Positions 1 through 8,238 of a DNA stretch of 64,000 bases are shown here, piece after piece. The DNA comes from Ochrovirga pacifica. GTDB lineage: Bacteria > Bacteroidota > Bacteroidia > Flavobacteriales > Flavobacteriaceae. Position 1 is the stretch's first letter; every line of letters starts with the position of its first letter. The stretch lies in NCBI RefSeq assembly GCF_000220525.1, contig NZ_AFPK01000005.1, forward strand, positions 1-64,000. The letters run 5' to 3'. Under the pieces are notes generated by a model, which saw only the letters and a program-made list of their open reading frames with translations, was not told the DNA's origin and searched no databases. The position numbers were made by a program, and so were the translations under genes.

Positions 1-8
1 CTTTTTTT

Positions 9-1187
9 TTACTTGCTTTCTAGCGCTTGTTTGATGTCTGCAATAATATCATCTATATGTTCTAACCCTAACGAGCATCGTACCAAACCATCTGTAATAT
101 TTACAGCTTGTTTTACCTCTGGTTCTACTTTGGCATGTGTAGTACTTGCTGGATGAGTTACAATGGTACGAGTGTCTCCTAGATTGGCGGACAATGAACA
201 CATTTTTATATTGTCAAAAAAGTTTCTTCCTCCTTCTACCCCCCCCTTAACTTCAAAAGCGACCATAGTACCTCCATTTTTCATTTGCTTTTTGGCAACA
301 TCGTACTGGGGATGCGACTTTAAAAACGGATATTTCACCCAATTTACTTGAGGATGATTTTCTAAAAACGTAGCTAATTTTAGTGCGTTTTCACATTGTC
401 TGTCTACACGAACAGCAAGAGTTTCTAACGATTTTGAAAGCACCCAAGCATTAAAAGGACTCAAACTAGGACCTGTTAGTCGAGAGAAAAGATATATTTC
501 TCTTATCAGCTCTTTTTTTCCTACTGTGACTCCTCCCAGTACACGTCCTTGCCCATCCATTAATTTGGTGGCAGAATGCACAACCAAATCAGCACCGAAT
601 TCAATAGGTTGCTGCAAATAAGGTGTTGCAAAGCAATTGTCTATCACCAACAAAACACCATGCTTTTTGGCTATTGCTGCTAAATATTCCATATCCAACA
701 CATCTACCCCAGGATTGGTAGGGGTTTCTGCGTATATGATTTTAGTATTAGGCTGAATTAAACTTTCTACGACTTCAACTTCGTCTACACTAAAGTAACT
801 TGTTTCTATATTCCATTTTGGAAAATATTTGGTAAACAAACCATGCGTAGCTCCAAATACCGAACGAGAAGAAACAATATGATCGCCAGCATTGACCAAA
901 GCAGCTAGGGTTGAATATACGGCTGCCATTCCGCTTGCAAAAGCAAATCCATCTTCCGCACCTTCCATTAAGCATACTTTCTGTATAAACTCATTGGTGT
1001 TAGGGTTGCTGTAACGACTGTACAAATCGCGCTGTTTTTCTTCGGCAAAGGAAGCACGCATCTCTTCGGCATCTTCAAAAACAAATCCAGAGGTTAAGTA
1101 CATAGGAACAGAGTGTTCAGAAAACTGTGTAGTTTCTGATTGTGTTCTAATTGCTAAGGTTTCAAAATTCTTTTTTTTCTGACTCAT
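9..1187 (-). CDS. metZ: O-acylhomoserine sulfhydrylase, Cys/Met PLP family (MetZ-like)
   Basis: PLP enzyme of the cystathionine gamma-synthase fold, 392 residues, full length for the family. It would convert an activated homoserine plus sulfide to homocysteine in the cytoplasm. The PLP lysine is Lys208 in HSATKLMDGQG, and the cofactor-phosphate loop ASGMAA lies near residue 85. It is the last gene of a metX-thrA-metZ series on this strand, 161 bp after thrA, and so probably falls under the SAM-I riboswitch upstream of metX. Because the neighbouring acyltransferase is MetX-like, the natural substrate may be O-acetyl- rather than O-succinylhomoserine. Sequence alone does not separate sulfhydrylase from cystathionine gamma-synthase activity, so the family is secure and the exact substrate is inferred. 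Confidence 0.85.
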   Translation of the reverse strand: MSQKKKNFETLAIRTQSETTQFSEHSVPMYLTSGFVFEDAEEMRASFAEEKQRDLYSRYSNPNTNEFIQKVCLMEGAEDGFAFASGMAAVYSTLAALVNAGDHIVSSRSVFGATHGLFTKYFPKWNIETSYFSVDEVEVVESLIQPNTKIIYAETPTNPGVDVLDMEYLAAIAKKHGVLLVIDNCFATPYLQQPIEFGADLVVHSATKLMDGQGRVLGGVTVGKKELIREIYLFSRLTGPSLSPFNAWVLSKSLETLAVRVDRQCENALKLATFLENHPQVNWVKYPFLKSHPQYDVAKKQMKNGGTMVAFEVKGGVEGGRNFFDNIKMCSLSANLGDTRTIVTHPASTTHAKVEPEVKQAVNITDGLVRCSLGLEHIDDIIADIKQALESK

Positions 1188-1348
1188 TTCTTATTCTGTA
1201 ATTGGTACAAAGCACTTGGTACTATACCATAACGCTTTGATTTTTTTTATTTTTTATTCCCTTTTCAAGGCTGCTAATTTCTTGATATTTATATCCGTAA
1301 ATCCTATCAACAAATAGTAATTACGACACACAAACCTTCCTTTTTTTA

Positions 1349-3775
1349 TTATAACTCTAAATCGGTTAATCGCATAATGTCACCAAACACACCTCTAGCG
1401 GTTACTTCGGCTCCAGCACCTGCTCCTTGAATTACAATAGGCTGGCTACCATAAGATTCGGTATAAATTTCAAAAATAGAATCGGCTCCTTTTACTTGTC
1501 CCAAAGCAGAATCATTAGGAACAGAAACCAACTTTACTTGAAGCACTCCCTTGTCCGAGGACAAATCGCCATGCAAATCTCCTATGTATCGCAACACGTG
1601 ATTGTTTTTTTGCGTTTCTTTAATTTCTTTGTAAATCGGATCTAAGTCTTCTAAACTATTTAAAAAATACTTTGTGTCGCCATCTCTTAAATGCTCTGGG
1701 ATAAGATTATGAATTTGTACATCTTCAAATTCATTTTCTAAATCAAGCTCTCTTGCCAAAATCAACAGTTTTCTCCCTACGTCATTTCCGTTTAAATCTT
1801 CTCTAGGATCTGGTTCTGTAAAACCTTTGCTAGCCGCTTCTTTTAACACTTCGCTAAACGCCACATCCTTAGCCGAAAAATTATTAAACAAATAGCTCAA
1901 CGTTCCAGAAAACACTCCTTTTATTCTAGTAATATTTTCACCTGAAGCGTGTAGCAGCTTAATGGTATCTATTAAAGGCAACCCTGCCCCCACATTGGTT
2001 TCATACAAATATTGTTTTCTGTTTTGTAGCAATGCCAATCGTAAATTTCTATAAAATTGCAACGATTTGGTATTCCCAATTTTGTTAGAAGACACCAGAT
2101 TGAAACCGCTTTCTACCAAAGGAATGTAATTTTCTGTCATGGCTGCACTAGCAGAGTTGTCAACTGCAATTAAATTTCCCAAATGATGTGCTTGTGCAAA
2201 ACTTACAATTTCATCTACAGAAGTATACAAAATTCCATGACTTTTTAACTCCTGTTCCCAATTGGAAGAAACTCCGTTTTCGTTAAACAATACTTTTTTT
2301 GAATTGGCTACAGCAAACACATTCAAGTCGATATTTTTTTTACTTAAAATAGCATCATGACTCTCTAATATTTGTTTTACCAAAGTACCACCAACTAAAC
2401 CAACTCCGAATACAGCGATGTTTATTTTTTTAGCAATTCCAAAGATTTCTCCATGCATCACGTTCACAGCCTTTCTTAAATCTTTATTGTCTAATACCAA
2501 ACAGACGTTGTTCCCCGTTACTGTATTGTTAATAAGCAATGGATTAATGTTGTTATTAACCAAAGCTGTATAAGAAGTATTAAAAGAACTTAACGAATTC
2601 CCCAAAACAGAAACTACAGCCACACCACGCTTTATGGTTATTTTGTTAATATCTTTACTTAAAAAGTCTAAATTAAACTCGTTCCCTAAAGCATCTTTTG
2701 CCTTGTGTGCATCTTTGGCATTCACAACAAAACTAATCCCCCTTTCAGACGAACCTTGCGATATAATTCCCACACTAATATTTTCTTGACTTAAAGCCGA
2801 AAATATACGTGCATCAATCCCTACTTTTCCTAACAAACCACGTCCCTCTAAACTTACCAAAGCCATATTCTCTTGTACAGATATTACCTTTATTCCTTTT
2901 TTGGTATTTTGTTCACTATTGATAAGCGTACCAGGAGTTTCAGGTTCAAACGTATTTTTTATACGAAGTGGAATGTTTTTGTTTACCAAAGGAATAATGG
3001 CTTTTGCATCCAAAACATTGTCTCCTAAGTTGGCCAGTTCATTAGCTTCTTGAAAAGACAAATGATCTATTTTTTTTGCGTTGGTTACCAACGACGGATT
3101 GGCTGTAAAAATTCCACTTACAATTGTATAATTCTCCAACTCATCAGCCTCTAAGTAACCTGCAATTAACGAAGCAGAATAATTGCTACCGTTGCCCCCA
3201 ATGGTGGTAGTCTCACCATCCAAAGTTTCACCTACAAAACCAGTAATTACCGGAATTTCAGCTGACAAATCAAGTGCATCAAAATAGTTTTTAATGTTTT
3301 GCTCTGTCAGTTCTTCTAACAAAGTGGCTTCTCCATAAAGTTTATCAGTCTTAAAAAGTTCGCGAGAATCTACATAAACTGCTTTTGCATTTTGTTGTTG
3401 CAACAAAGCTGTTACCATTTTACCTGCCAACAACTCACCATACGAAGTTACCAAGTCTTCAATTTTAGGACTATAATCACCCAATAAGTGAACGCCTTCA
3501 AATATTTTTTCTAAAAATGAAAATGCTTCTTTAAAATCAACCGATGGTAAAGGAGCTATTTGCTCTTCTTGAAAAGCTAAAAAGTCGGCTTTATAATCTT
3601 CTCCTTTTTTTGCTTTTTCTAGCAATTCAAACAAATCAGCAGTAGCATTTCCTCTAGCAGATACCACCACCACAATTTCTTCTTTATTATTTTTCTTTTT
3701 TTGCAGTATGTCAATCACGCTTTGGATCCCAGCTCCATTTGCTAATGATTTTCCTCCAAACTTTAATACTTTCAT
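1349..3775 (-). CDS. thrA: Bifunctional aspartate kinase / homoserine dehydrogenase
   Basis: Fusion of 808 residues catalysing the first and third steps from aspartate to homoserine. The N-terminal kinase begins with the KFGGKSLANG phosphate-binding motif at residues 5-14. A regulatory ACT-type region follows at roughly 300-450. The homoserine dehydrogenase Rossmann motif (FGVGLVGG) starts near residue 455, and the C-terminal catalytic part contains GVFSGTLSYLFN. Length and domain order match ThrA/MetL fusions. It lies between metX (116 bp upstream) and metZ on the same strand, so homoserine is made beside the enzymes that activate and sulfurylate it. It is probably controlled by the SAM-I riboswitch ahead of metX, with possible feedback through the ACT domains. 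Whether threonine, lysine or methionine is the allosteric effector cannot be read from the sequence. Confidence 0.93.
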   Translation of the reverse strand: MKVLKFGGKSLANGAGIQSVIDILQKKKNNKEEIVVVVSARGNATADLFELLEKAKKGEDYKADFLAFQEEQIAPLPSVDFKEAFSFLEKIFEGVHLLGDYSPKIEDLVTSYGELLAGKMVTALLQQQNAKAVYVDSRELFKTDKLYGEATLLEELTEQNIKNYFDALDLSAEIPVITGFVGETLDGETTTIGGNGSNYSASLIAGYLEADELENYTIVSGIFTANPSLVTNAKKIDHLSFQEANELANLGDNVLDAKAIIPLVNKNIPLRIKNTFEPETPGTLINSEQNTKKGIKVISVQENMALVSLEGRGLLGKVGIDARIFSALSQENISVGIISQGSSERGISFVVNAKDAHKAKDALGNEFNLDFLSKDINKITIKRGVAVVSVLGNSLSSFNTSYTALVNNNINPLLINNTVTGNNVCLVLDNKDLRKAVNVMHGEIFGIAKKINIAVFGVGLVGGTLVKQILESHDAILSKKNIDLNVFAVANSKKVLFNENGVSSNWEQELKSHGILYTSVDEIVSFAQAHHLGNLIAVDNSASAAMTENYIPLVESGFNLVSSNKIGNTKSLQFYRNLRLALLQNRKQYLYETNVGAGLPLIDTIKLLHASGENITRIKGVFSGTLSYLFNNFSAKDVAFSEVLKEAASKGFTEPDPREDLNGNDVGRKLLILARELDLENEFEDVQIHNLIPEHLRDGDTKYFLNSLEDLDPIYKEIKETQKNNHVLRYIGDLHGDLSSDKGVLQVKLVSVPNDSALGQVKGADSIFEIYTESYGSQPIVIQGAGAGAEVTARGVFGDIMRLTDLEL

Positions 3776-3891
3776 CTTTTTTATTATTTAAAAGATTCGT
3801 TCTCAACTCCTATCGAACTCCTTTATTCATTTATATATCGCAAGCAAAGCTTTAAAACGTTCCTTTTGATCCTTTTTGTTTCACTTTTTAA

Positions 3892-4866
3892 TTAAAAAAC
3901 GTCTTTTAACAACTCTTTTAACTGTGTGTCTTCTACCAAAAAACCATCGTGACCGTGTATAGATTTGATTTCTTTATACACAGAGTCTACCCCAGCTTGT
4001 TGTAATAATTGATGCGTTTCTCTATTTTCTTCTGGAACAAAAAAGAAATCCGAATCGATCCCTATTTGTATCACATGTGCTTTTATTTTTTGAGCTACGG
4101 CTACAAAACTGCCTCTTCCTTCGGTAATATCTAAGGTGCTTAGCAAATGATTAACCATTTTGTATGCTTTCAGTTCAAATCGATTTTCTAGCTTGTAACC
4201 ATGATGCAACAACCAACTTTCTACATTAGCAATTCCTAAGGCTTCGTTTTGGGTTCTGTTAAACTTTTGTTTAAAAGAAGCTGCCGTACGATAAAACAAC
4301 ATGGCCATCATACGAGCATCATGTACAGGTTTTTTAGAGTTCATTAAAATTTGTTCCTGAGTTTTGTTATGAGCCAATATCCAATCCGTAGCTTTCCAAT
4401 CTGAAGCAATGGGAATAATATACTCTGCCAAATTAGGAAACAATACTGCCATTTCCCATGCAATTCCTCCCCCCAAAGAACCAGCTAATATTGCATGTAG
4501 TTTGGTTATTTCTAATTCCTGCAAAAGCAACCCAAACAATTGGGCTACATCTCTAGCTGTAAAACTTTTGATGTCATCTATTAGATTTTCTGGTTTTCCA
4601 TCGTAACCATTACCAGGAATATCTATACACAACACAGTGTATTTATTGGTATCTACCAAATTGTTGGGCGATACAATCCCTTTCCACCAACCGGTATGCG
4701 TTCCCGCTACATCTGAGTTTCCAGTAAGTGCATGGTTCACCAACACTATTGGAGCTGAATGCAAGGGCTGCCCAAATAATTGATAAGACAATTCTATATT
4801 GGCATAATGCACACCTACCAAAGTAGTGTAATCTTTTAGGGTTTTATGTTGTAAACTTTTGTTCAA
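3892..4866 (-). CDS. metX: Homoserine O-acetyltransferase-like alpha/beta hydrolase
   Basis: Predicted to acetylate homoserine from acetyl-CoA, the committing step to methionine. It is 324 residues, shorter than typical MetX (about 350-380). It keeps the family-like stretch HALTGNSDVAG near residue 45. The nucleophile elbow is AGSLGGG (Ser130), replacing the common GSMGG form. A late Asp in IGIDSDFF (about residue 273) and His306-Asp307 (HGHDGF) complete the triad region. It is the first gene of the metX-thrA-metZ series, and its start is 98 bp after the 3' end of the SAM-I aptamer, which supports the methionine role. Other alpha/beta hydrolases share this fold, so context adds much of the confidence. 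Confidence 0.85.
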   Translation of the reverse strand: MNKSLQHKTLKDYTTLVGVHYANIELSYQLFGQPLHSAPIVLVNHALTGNSDVAGTHTGWWKGIVSPNNLVDTNKYTVLCIDIPGNGYDGKPENLIDDIKSFTARDVAQLFGLLLQELEITKLHAILAGSLGGGIAWEMAVLFPNLAEYIIPIASDWKATDWILAHNKTQEQILMNSKKPVHDARMMAMLFYRTAASFKQKFNRTQNEALGIANVESWLLHHGYKLENRFELKAYKMVNHLLSTLDITEGRGSFVAVAQKIKAHVIQIGIDSDFFFVPEENRETHQLLQQAGVDSVYKEIKSIHGHDGFLVEDTQLKELLKDVF

Positions 4867-4929
4867 TGTTTGTGTAATTTAATACCCATCTATTCTTTCC
4901 TTAAAAAAGGAAAGTGTAGAATGTACGTA

Positions 4930-4937
4930 AAGTTATC
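4930..4937 (-). promoter_or_regulatory. Second P1-complementary strand in the SAM-I expression platform
   Basis: Read on the minus strand this is GATAACTT. It can pair with the 5' P1 strand of the SAM-I aptamer (AAGTTATC) over eight bases, against six for the aptamer's own 3' partner GATAAC at 4965-4970. Nearby, 4916-4925 repeats exactly, as a 10-mer, the aptamer segment at 4988-4997 that carries the 3' P2 strand. These look like competing strands for a SAM-free fold. The pairing is seen directly; the switching role is inferred. Confidence 0.5.
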
Positions 4938-4963
4938 TAAGGGAAAATGGGAGAATGGCTCCT

Positions 4964-5070
4964 GTGTTATCTATCCAACAGTTGTTGGTAGAATGTAGCA
5001 CCTTCTTTGACTGGCAAAGGGTTGCTAAGGTTTCAACGGGTCCAATCCCTCTACCTTTCTTGATAACTTA
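4964..5070 (-). ncRNA. SAM-I (S-box) riboswitch upstream of metX
   Basis: On the minus strand this reads as a full S-box aptamer. The P1 5' strand GTTATC is followed by the conserved core AAGAAAGGTAGAGGGATTGG, then ACCCGTTGAAACC and the hallmark AGCAACC. P3 is CCTTTG paired with CAAAGAAGG, and GGTGCTACATTCTACC closes P2 (GGTAGA with TCTACC). P4 is CCAAC/GTTGG and the P1 3' strand is GATAAC. The class binds S-adenosylmethionine and turns off methionine genes. It precedes metX-thrA-metZ by about 98 bp. No classical hairpin plus U-run terminator is evident downstream, but a perfect 8-bp hairpin lies at 4895-4914, some 29 nt before the metX start, so control may act on translation or by alternative pairing. 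Confidence 0.93.
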
Positions 5071-5097
5071 CTTCTAAAAATATTTAATGAGCTGAGG

Positions 5098-5105
5098 CAA
5101 AGATA
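5098..5105 (-). promoter_or_regulatory. Predicted -7 box for the metX operon
   Basis: Minus-strand TATCTTTG matches the Bacteroidota -7 consensus TAnnTTTG. It sits about 28 bp upstream of the SAM-I P1 helix, so transcription would start just before the aptamer. No convincing -33 TTG was found. Confidence 0.55.
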
Positions 5106-5212
5106 TAAAATAAAATAGAACTACCATGACTTCTTTCTAAGGAGTTCTTTTTTGAGTAGAATGTTGTTATTTTTAGCCTATTTTTCAGACAAAGTTCTTA
5201 AAACTTATCCAA

Positions 5213-5962
5213 ATGAAATATACAATTACAAGTATCGCTAGCTTAGTTTTTATTTTGATGATAGCATGTAAACCTTCTCACAAAACTTCGCAAAACCAAG
5301 GTCAAGAATGGATAAACAAAGCTATAAAAACACATGGCGGAAAGCTGTACAACCAAAGTGCTTACCAGTTTGAATTTAGAGGAAAAACTTACCAGTTTCT
5401 ACATCAAAATCAGGAATTTTCTTACAGCGTAACTACTATAAAAAACACAGATACCCTTTGTGATGTATTACAAAACAATAATTTTTACCGCAGCATAAAC
5501 GGTACTAAAGTTGTTTTATCTGAAAAAGAAAAAAACAGCTATTTCTCTTCACTAAACTCTGTTATTTACTTTGCTCTACTCCCCTACAAACTTAACGATG
5601 CCGCAGTAAGAAAAAACTACATAGGGAGTACCTACATACGCCAACAGCCCTACAAAACAATACAAGTAACCTTTACAAAAGAAGGCGGTGGTGAAGATTA
5701 TGAAGATGTTTTTTATTATTGGATTCATTCACAAAAACACACGGTAGATTATTTGGCATATAAATACCATACCAATGGAGGAGGAATACGTTTTAGAGAA
5801 GCCTACAACAGAAGAAGTATAAACGGTATTATTTTTCAGGATTACATAAATTACAAAGCAGATTTACAAAGTAAAATGAGTGAACTAGGAAAATTACTAG
5901 AACAAAATAAGCTGAAAGAAGTTTCTAGAATTGAGCTAAAAAACATACAACAACTACACTAA
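5213..5962 (+). CDS. DUF6503-like lipoprotein
   Basis: Protein of 249 residues with a lipoprotein signal peptide (lipobox MIAC, Cys19), so membrane-anchored after export. The body starts with a WINKAIKTHGG segment followed by a beta-rich region, a pattern I recognise from DUF6503-type flavobacterial proteins of unknown function. That assignment is from memory of the pattern. It is divergent from the metX operon and convergent with the next lipoprotein gene, so it looks monocistronic. There is no functional link to methionine metabolism beyond position. No catalytic motif could be identified. Confidence 0.7.
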   Translation: MKYTITSIASLVFILMIACKPSHKTSQNQGQEWINKAIKTHGGKLYNQSAYQFEFRGKTYQFLHQNQEFSYSVTTIKNTDTLCDVLQNNNFYRSINGTKVVLSEKEKNSYFSSLNSVIYFALLPYKLNDAAVRKNYIGSTYIRQQPYKTIQVTFTKEGGGEDYEDVFYYWIHSQKHTVDYLAYKYHTNGGGIRFREAYNRRSINGIIFQDYINYKADLQSKMSELGKLLEQNKLKEVSRIELKNIQQLH

Positions 5963-5965
5963 AAA

Positions 5966-6004
5966 AAACAAAGCCATGTGTATGAGAACTGAATGACTTT
6001 GTTA
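5966..6004. terminator. Weak hairpin between convergent lipoprotein genes
   Basis: An imperfect stem pairs AACAAAG and CAT with ATG and CTTTGTT, separated by a roughly 15-nt loop. It sits between two convergent stop codons and is A-rich on its left side. It could terminate either gene but is weaker than the other hairpins here. Confidence 0.35.
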
Positions 6005-6020
6005 TACTTTACTTTCATTA

Positions 6021-6590
6021 TTATTTTTTTCTAACGAAAGTATAAACTTTTAACTCTTCCTCTTTTTTTGTACTTGGTTTAAAAAAGGAATGAATCATAT
6101 GGTATTCTAAGACAAACTCTTCTTTAGTTAACTTTTTAATTTTAAAATTGATAAACTGATCAATATAGGGTAACATATTACTATTAGGATTGTTTATTAT
6201 TTCAACTGCATTTATTTCATCATTTCCTACAAATTCCCACTCATTAATATTGTAAAACCTTACTCCATACTTTTCAATTTCTTCTACAGTTTTAGTATTG
6301 CCAAATTCTACAAATTTGCCTTTGTATGAATATGCCCCACTATTATTCATTTGTTTTGGATTGTCCGTAATTTTTAATTCTAAAGAAATATTATCTGCTT
6401 GAGAGTAAAAATACGATATGGTGTCTTTTGTATTTCCATTAGGTATGTATACTACTTTTTTATGCTCAATACGATCCGCCATCCATTCGCCAAATATCTC
6501 ATCTTTTATGACTTCATTAGAAATAACGTCATCATTGCTACAAGAGACCATGAGTAGAAAAAACAGTAGTCTTGTCAATTCTCTTTTCAT
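6021..6590 (-). CDS. Hypothetical lipoprotein, possibly lipocalin-like
   Basis: The start at 6590 gives a standard lipoprotein signal (MKRELTRLLFFLLMVSC, Cys17). An upstream in-frame ATG at 6623 would add 11 residues before the signal and is less likely. The mature part opens with an acidic linker, then EIFGEWM and several short predicted beta strands, about 189 residues in total. A GxW-type opening in small flavobacterial lipoproteins often belongs to lipocalin-like domains, but this is only a pattern resemblance. It is followed on the same strand by nothing until the convergent gene. The metY terminator lies just upstream, so it probably has its own promoter. Function unknown. Confidence 0.65.
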   Translation of the reverse strand: MKRELTRLLFFLLMVSCSNDDVISNEVIKDEIFGEWMADRIEHKKVVYIPNGNTKDTISYFYSQADNISLELKITDNPKQMNNSGAYSYKGKFVEFGNTKTVEEIEKYGVRFYNINEWEFVGNDEINAVEIINNPNSNMLPYIDQFINFKIKKLTKEEFVLEYHMIHSFFKPSTKKEEELKVYTFVRKK

Positions 6591-6608
6591 ATTTTTTAAT
6601 TCATTAGT

Positions 6609-6643
6609 AAAAAACCATCTCAATAATTAAGAGATGGTTTTTT
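6609..6643 (-). terminator. Terminator of metY
   Basis: An 11-bp perfect stem (AAAACCATCTC with GAGATGGTTTT) with a nine-base loop is followed on the minus strand by a T run. It lies directly after the metY stop and before the next minus-strand gene, as expected of an intrinsic terminator. Confidence 0.85.
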
Positions 6644-6650
6644 ACTTATT

Positions 6651-7925
6651 TTACAAACTTCCAAAAGCCTGTTCTAAATCTGCTTTTAAATCTTCTACAT
6701 TTTCCAAACCAACAGACAAACGAATCAAATCAGCAGTAACTCCAGCTGCAGCTTGTTCCTCTTCTGTTAATTGCTGATGAGTAGTACTCGACGGATGAAT
6801 AATCAACGATTTGGTATCTCCAATATTAGCCAACAAAGAGAATATCTGAGTTGCATCGGTTACTTTTTTAGCAGCATCAAAACCACCTTTTAAACCAAAT
6901 GTAACCAAACCACTCTGCCCTTTTGGTAAATATTTATTAGCCAAATCGTTGTAGCTGCTGCTTGTCAATCCTGGATAGTTTACCCATGCAACCTCTTCTC
7001 TTTCTTCTAACCAAGTAGCTAACTCTAGTGCATTGGCACTGTGTTGTTTCATTCTTACATTTAGGGTTTCTAAACCTTGAATAATATTAAATGCGTTGGT
7101 TGGACTCAAAGCTCCACCAAAATCACGCAATCCTTCCAAAATTAATTTAAACGTAAATGCAGCTGCCCCTAAAGCCTCGTGATATACCAATCCGTGATAT
7201 CCTGCACATGGCTCTGTAAACTCAGGGAATTTTCCATTAGCCCAATTAAAAGTACCCGCATCTATAATAGCTCCTCCTAAAGAGTTTCCTTGTCCGCCAA
7301 TGTATTTTGTTAGAGAATGAATTACCAAATTTGCTCCGTGCTTTATAGGGTTTAATAAAGCTGGAGAAGCTACTGTATTATCTACAATAAAAGGTACTTC
7401 TGCTGCTTTTGCCTGCTCTGCAATAGCCTCTAAATCTAACACATCTAATTTAGGATTCCCAAGAGATTCTACAAAAAAGGCACGTGTATTGTCTTGCACA
7501 GCATCTTTAAAACTCTCAGGATTAGTAGCGTCTACAAAAGTAGTTGTAATTCCCAATCTTGGCAAAGTAACATTTAGCAAATTGTAAGTTCCTCCGTACA
7601 AACTACTTGAAGCAACAATATGATCTCCTGCCTTTAACAAAGTCATTAACCCAGTTGCAATCGCAGAAGTTCCAGAAGCAAAAACCACCGCTCCAATTCC
7701 ACCCTCTACTGCTGCCAAACGCTCTTGCAGTATTTGGTTTGTAGGATTGTTAAGTCTTGTATAAATAAACCCTAATTCTTTTAAGGCAAACAAATTAGCT
7801 GCATGCTCGGTGTTGTTAAACACATAAGAAGATGTTTGGTAAATAGGAACGGCTCTAGTTCCTTGTGTATTGCTTACTTCATGACCTGCATGCAAGGCTG
7901 CTGTTTCAAATTTTTGATTGCTCAT
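6651..7925 (-). CDS. metY: O-acetylhomoserine aminocarboxypropyltransferase (sulfhydrylase)
   Basis: PLP enzyme of 424 residues from the start at 7925 (MSNQKFETAALHAG, the usual family N-terminus); an in-frame ATG at 7949 would add eight atypical residues. It would make homocysteine from O-acetylhomoserine and sulfide. The PLP lysine is Lys207 in HSLTKYIGGQG, with ASGTSAIA near residue 84. The larger size and the tail with LIIHPSSTTHQQL mark it as MetY rather than the shorter MetZ type. It is the second sulfhydrylase in the window, which makes the two partly redundant or specialised. It is divergent from metK with a 313-bp gap that holds the metK leader. I found no SAM riboswitch on its own short leader. 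Confidence 0.93.
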   Translation of the reverse strand: MSNQKFETAALHAGHEVSNTQGTRAVPIYQTSSYVFNNTEHAANLFALKELGFIYTRLNNPTNQILQERLAAVEGGIGAVVFASGTSAIATGLMTLLKAGDHIVASSSLYGGTYNLLNVTLPRLGITTTFVDATNPESFKDAVQDNTRAFFVESLGNPKLDVLDLEAIAEQAKAAEVPFIVDNTVASPALLNPIKHGANLVIHSLTKYIGGQGNSLGGAIIDAGTFNWANGKFPEFTEPCAGYHGLVYHEALGAAAFTFKLILEGLRDFGGALSPTNAFNIIQGLETLNVRMKQHSANALELATWLEEREEVAWVNYPGLTSSSYNDLANKYLPKGQSGLVTFGLKGGFDAAKKVTDATQIFSLLANIGDTKSLIIHPSSTTHQQLTEEEQAAAGVTADLIRLSVGLENVEDLKADLEQAFGSL

Positions 7926-8042
7926 TTTGATTTTTTTAAATTTCAACACTCAAATCTAACAAATATTATAGATTAATTCCTAGCTTATTTATACCCTTTC
8001 CAAAGAATCTTATTTTTTAAGTGGGTTTCCATTTCTTTTTTA

Positions 8043-8050
8043 TAATTTTG
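8043..8050 (+). promoter_or_regulatory. Predicted -7 box for metK
   Basis: TAATTTTG matches TAnnTTTG. Transcription would begin around 8056, just before the first paired base of the SAM-II-like aptamer, which fits a leader that starts with the riboswitch. Confidence 0.6.
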
Positions 8051-8057
8051 CTGCACC

Positions 8058-8170
8058 AAAAGGGGAAGGATTTGAACTGATTGCAACCTCTTATTTGATT
8101 CTATGTAAAACAATATGTTTAACCACAAATGCTTTTACGCAAATCAAAAAAACAAATTGCTAAAGCAGTA
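8058..8170 (+). ncRNA. SAM-II-type riboswitch in the metK leader, with inserted hairpin
   Basis: P1 is AAGGGG (8060-8065) paired with CCTCTT (8087-8092). The P1 loop contains GATTTGAACTGATTGCA, the same length as the alphaproteobacterial SAM-II loop I recall and identical at most positions. The 3' part ACAAATTGCTAAAGCAGT resembles the SAM-II segment AAATG..GCTAAA, and CAGT (8166-8169) can close the pseudoknot with ACTG in the loop (8076-8079). Unlike the compact class, a nested hairpin is inserted: TTTGATT (8094-8100) with AATCAAA (8142-8148), and GTAAAA with TTTTAC inside. It precedes metK, the SAM synthetase gene, as expected for a SAM sensor. Class assignment is from remembered consensus; the pairings are seen directly. 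Confidence 0.8.
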
Positions 8171-8196
8171 AACTTCTACTTCTTTAGCCGACTATG

Positions 8197-8204
8197 GCAA
8201 TCAG
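8197..8204 (+). promoter_or_regulatory. Candidate anti-pseudoknot strand before metK
   Basis: GCAATCAG is a perfect 8-nt complement of CTGATTGC (8077-8084) in the SAM-II P1 loop. Pairing here would compete with the ligand-dependent pseudoknot (CAGT 8166-8169 with the same loop). It ends 34 nt before the metK start. The complementarity is direct; the switching role is inferred. Confidence 0.45.
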
Positions 8205-8238
8205 CAAACTGAATTTATAACAACAAAAAATAAATAGT

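Noticed and set aside
163..351. Short open frames opposite metZ, thrA, metX, putA and other genes
   Set aside because: They lie inside clearly conserved genes on the other strand or frame, have odd composition and no family pattern.
7926..8042. Possible SAM riboswitch for metY on the minus strand
   Set aside because: The leader is AT-rich and shows neither the S-box core nor SAM-II elements on that strand.
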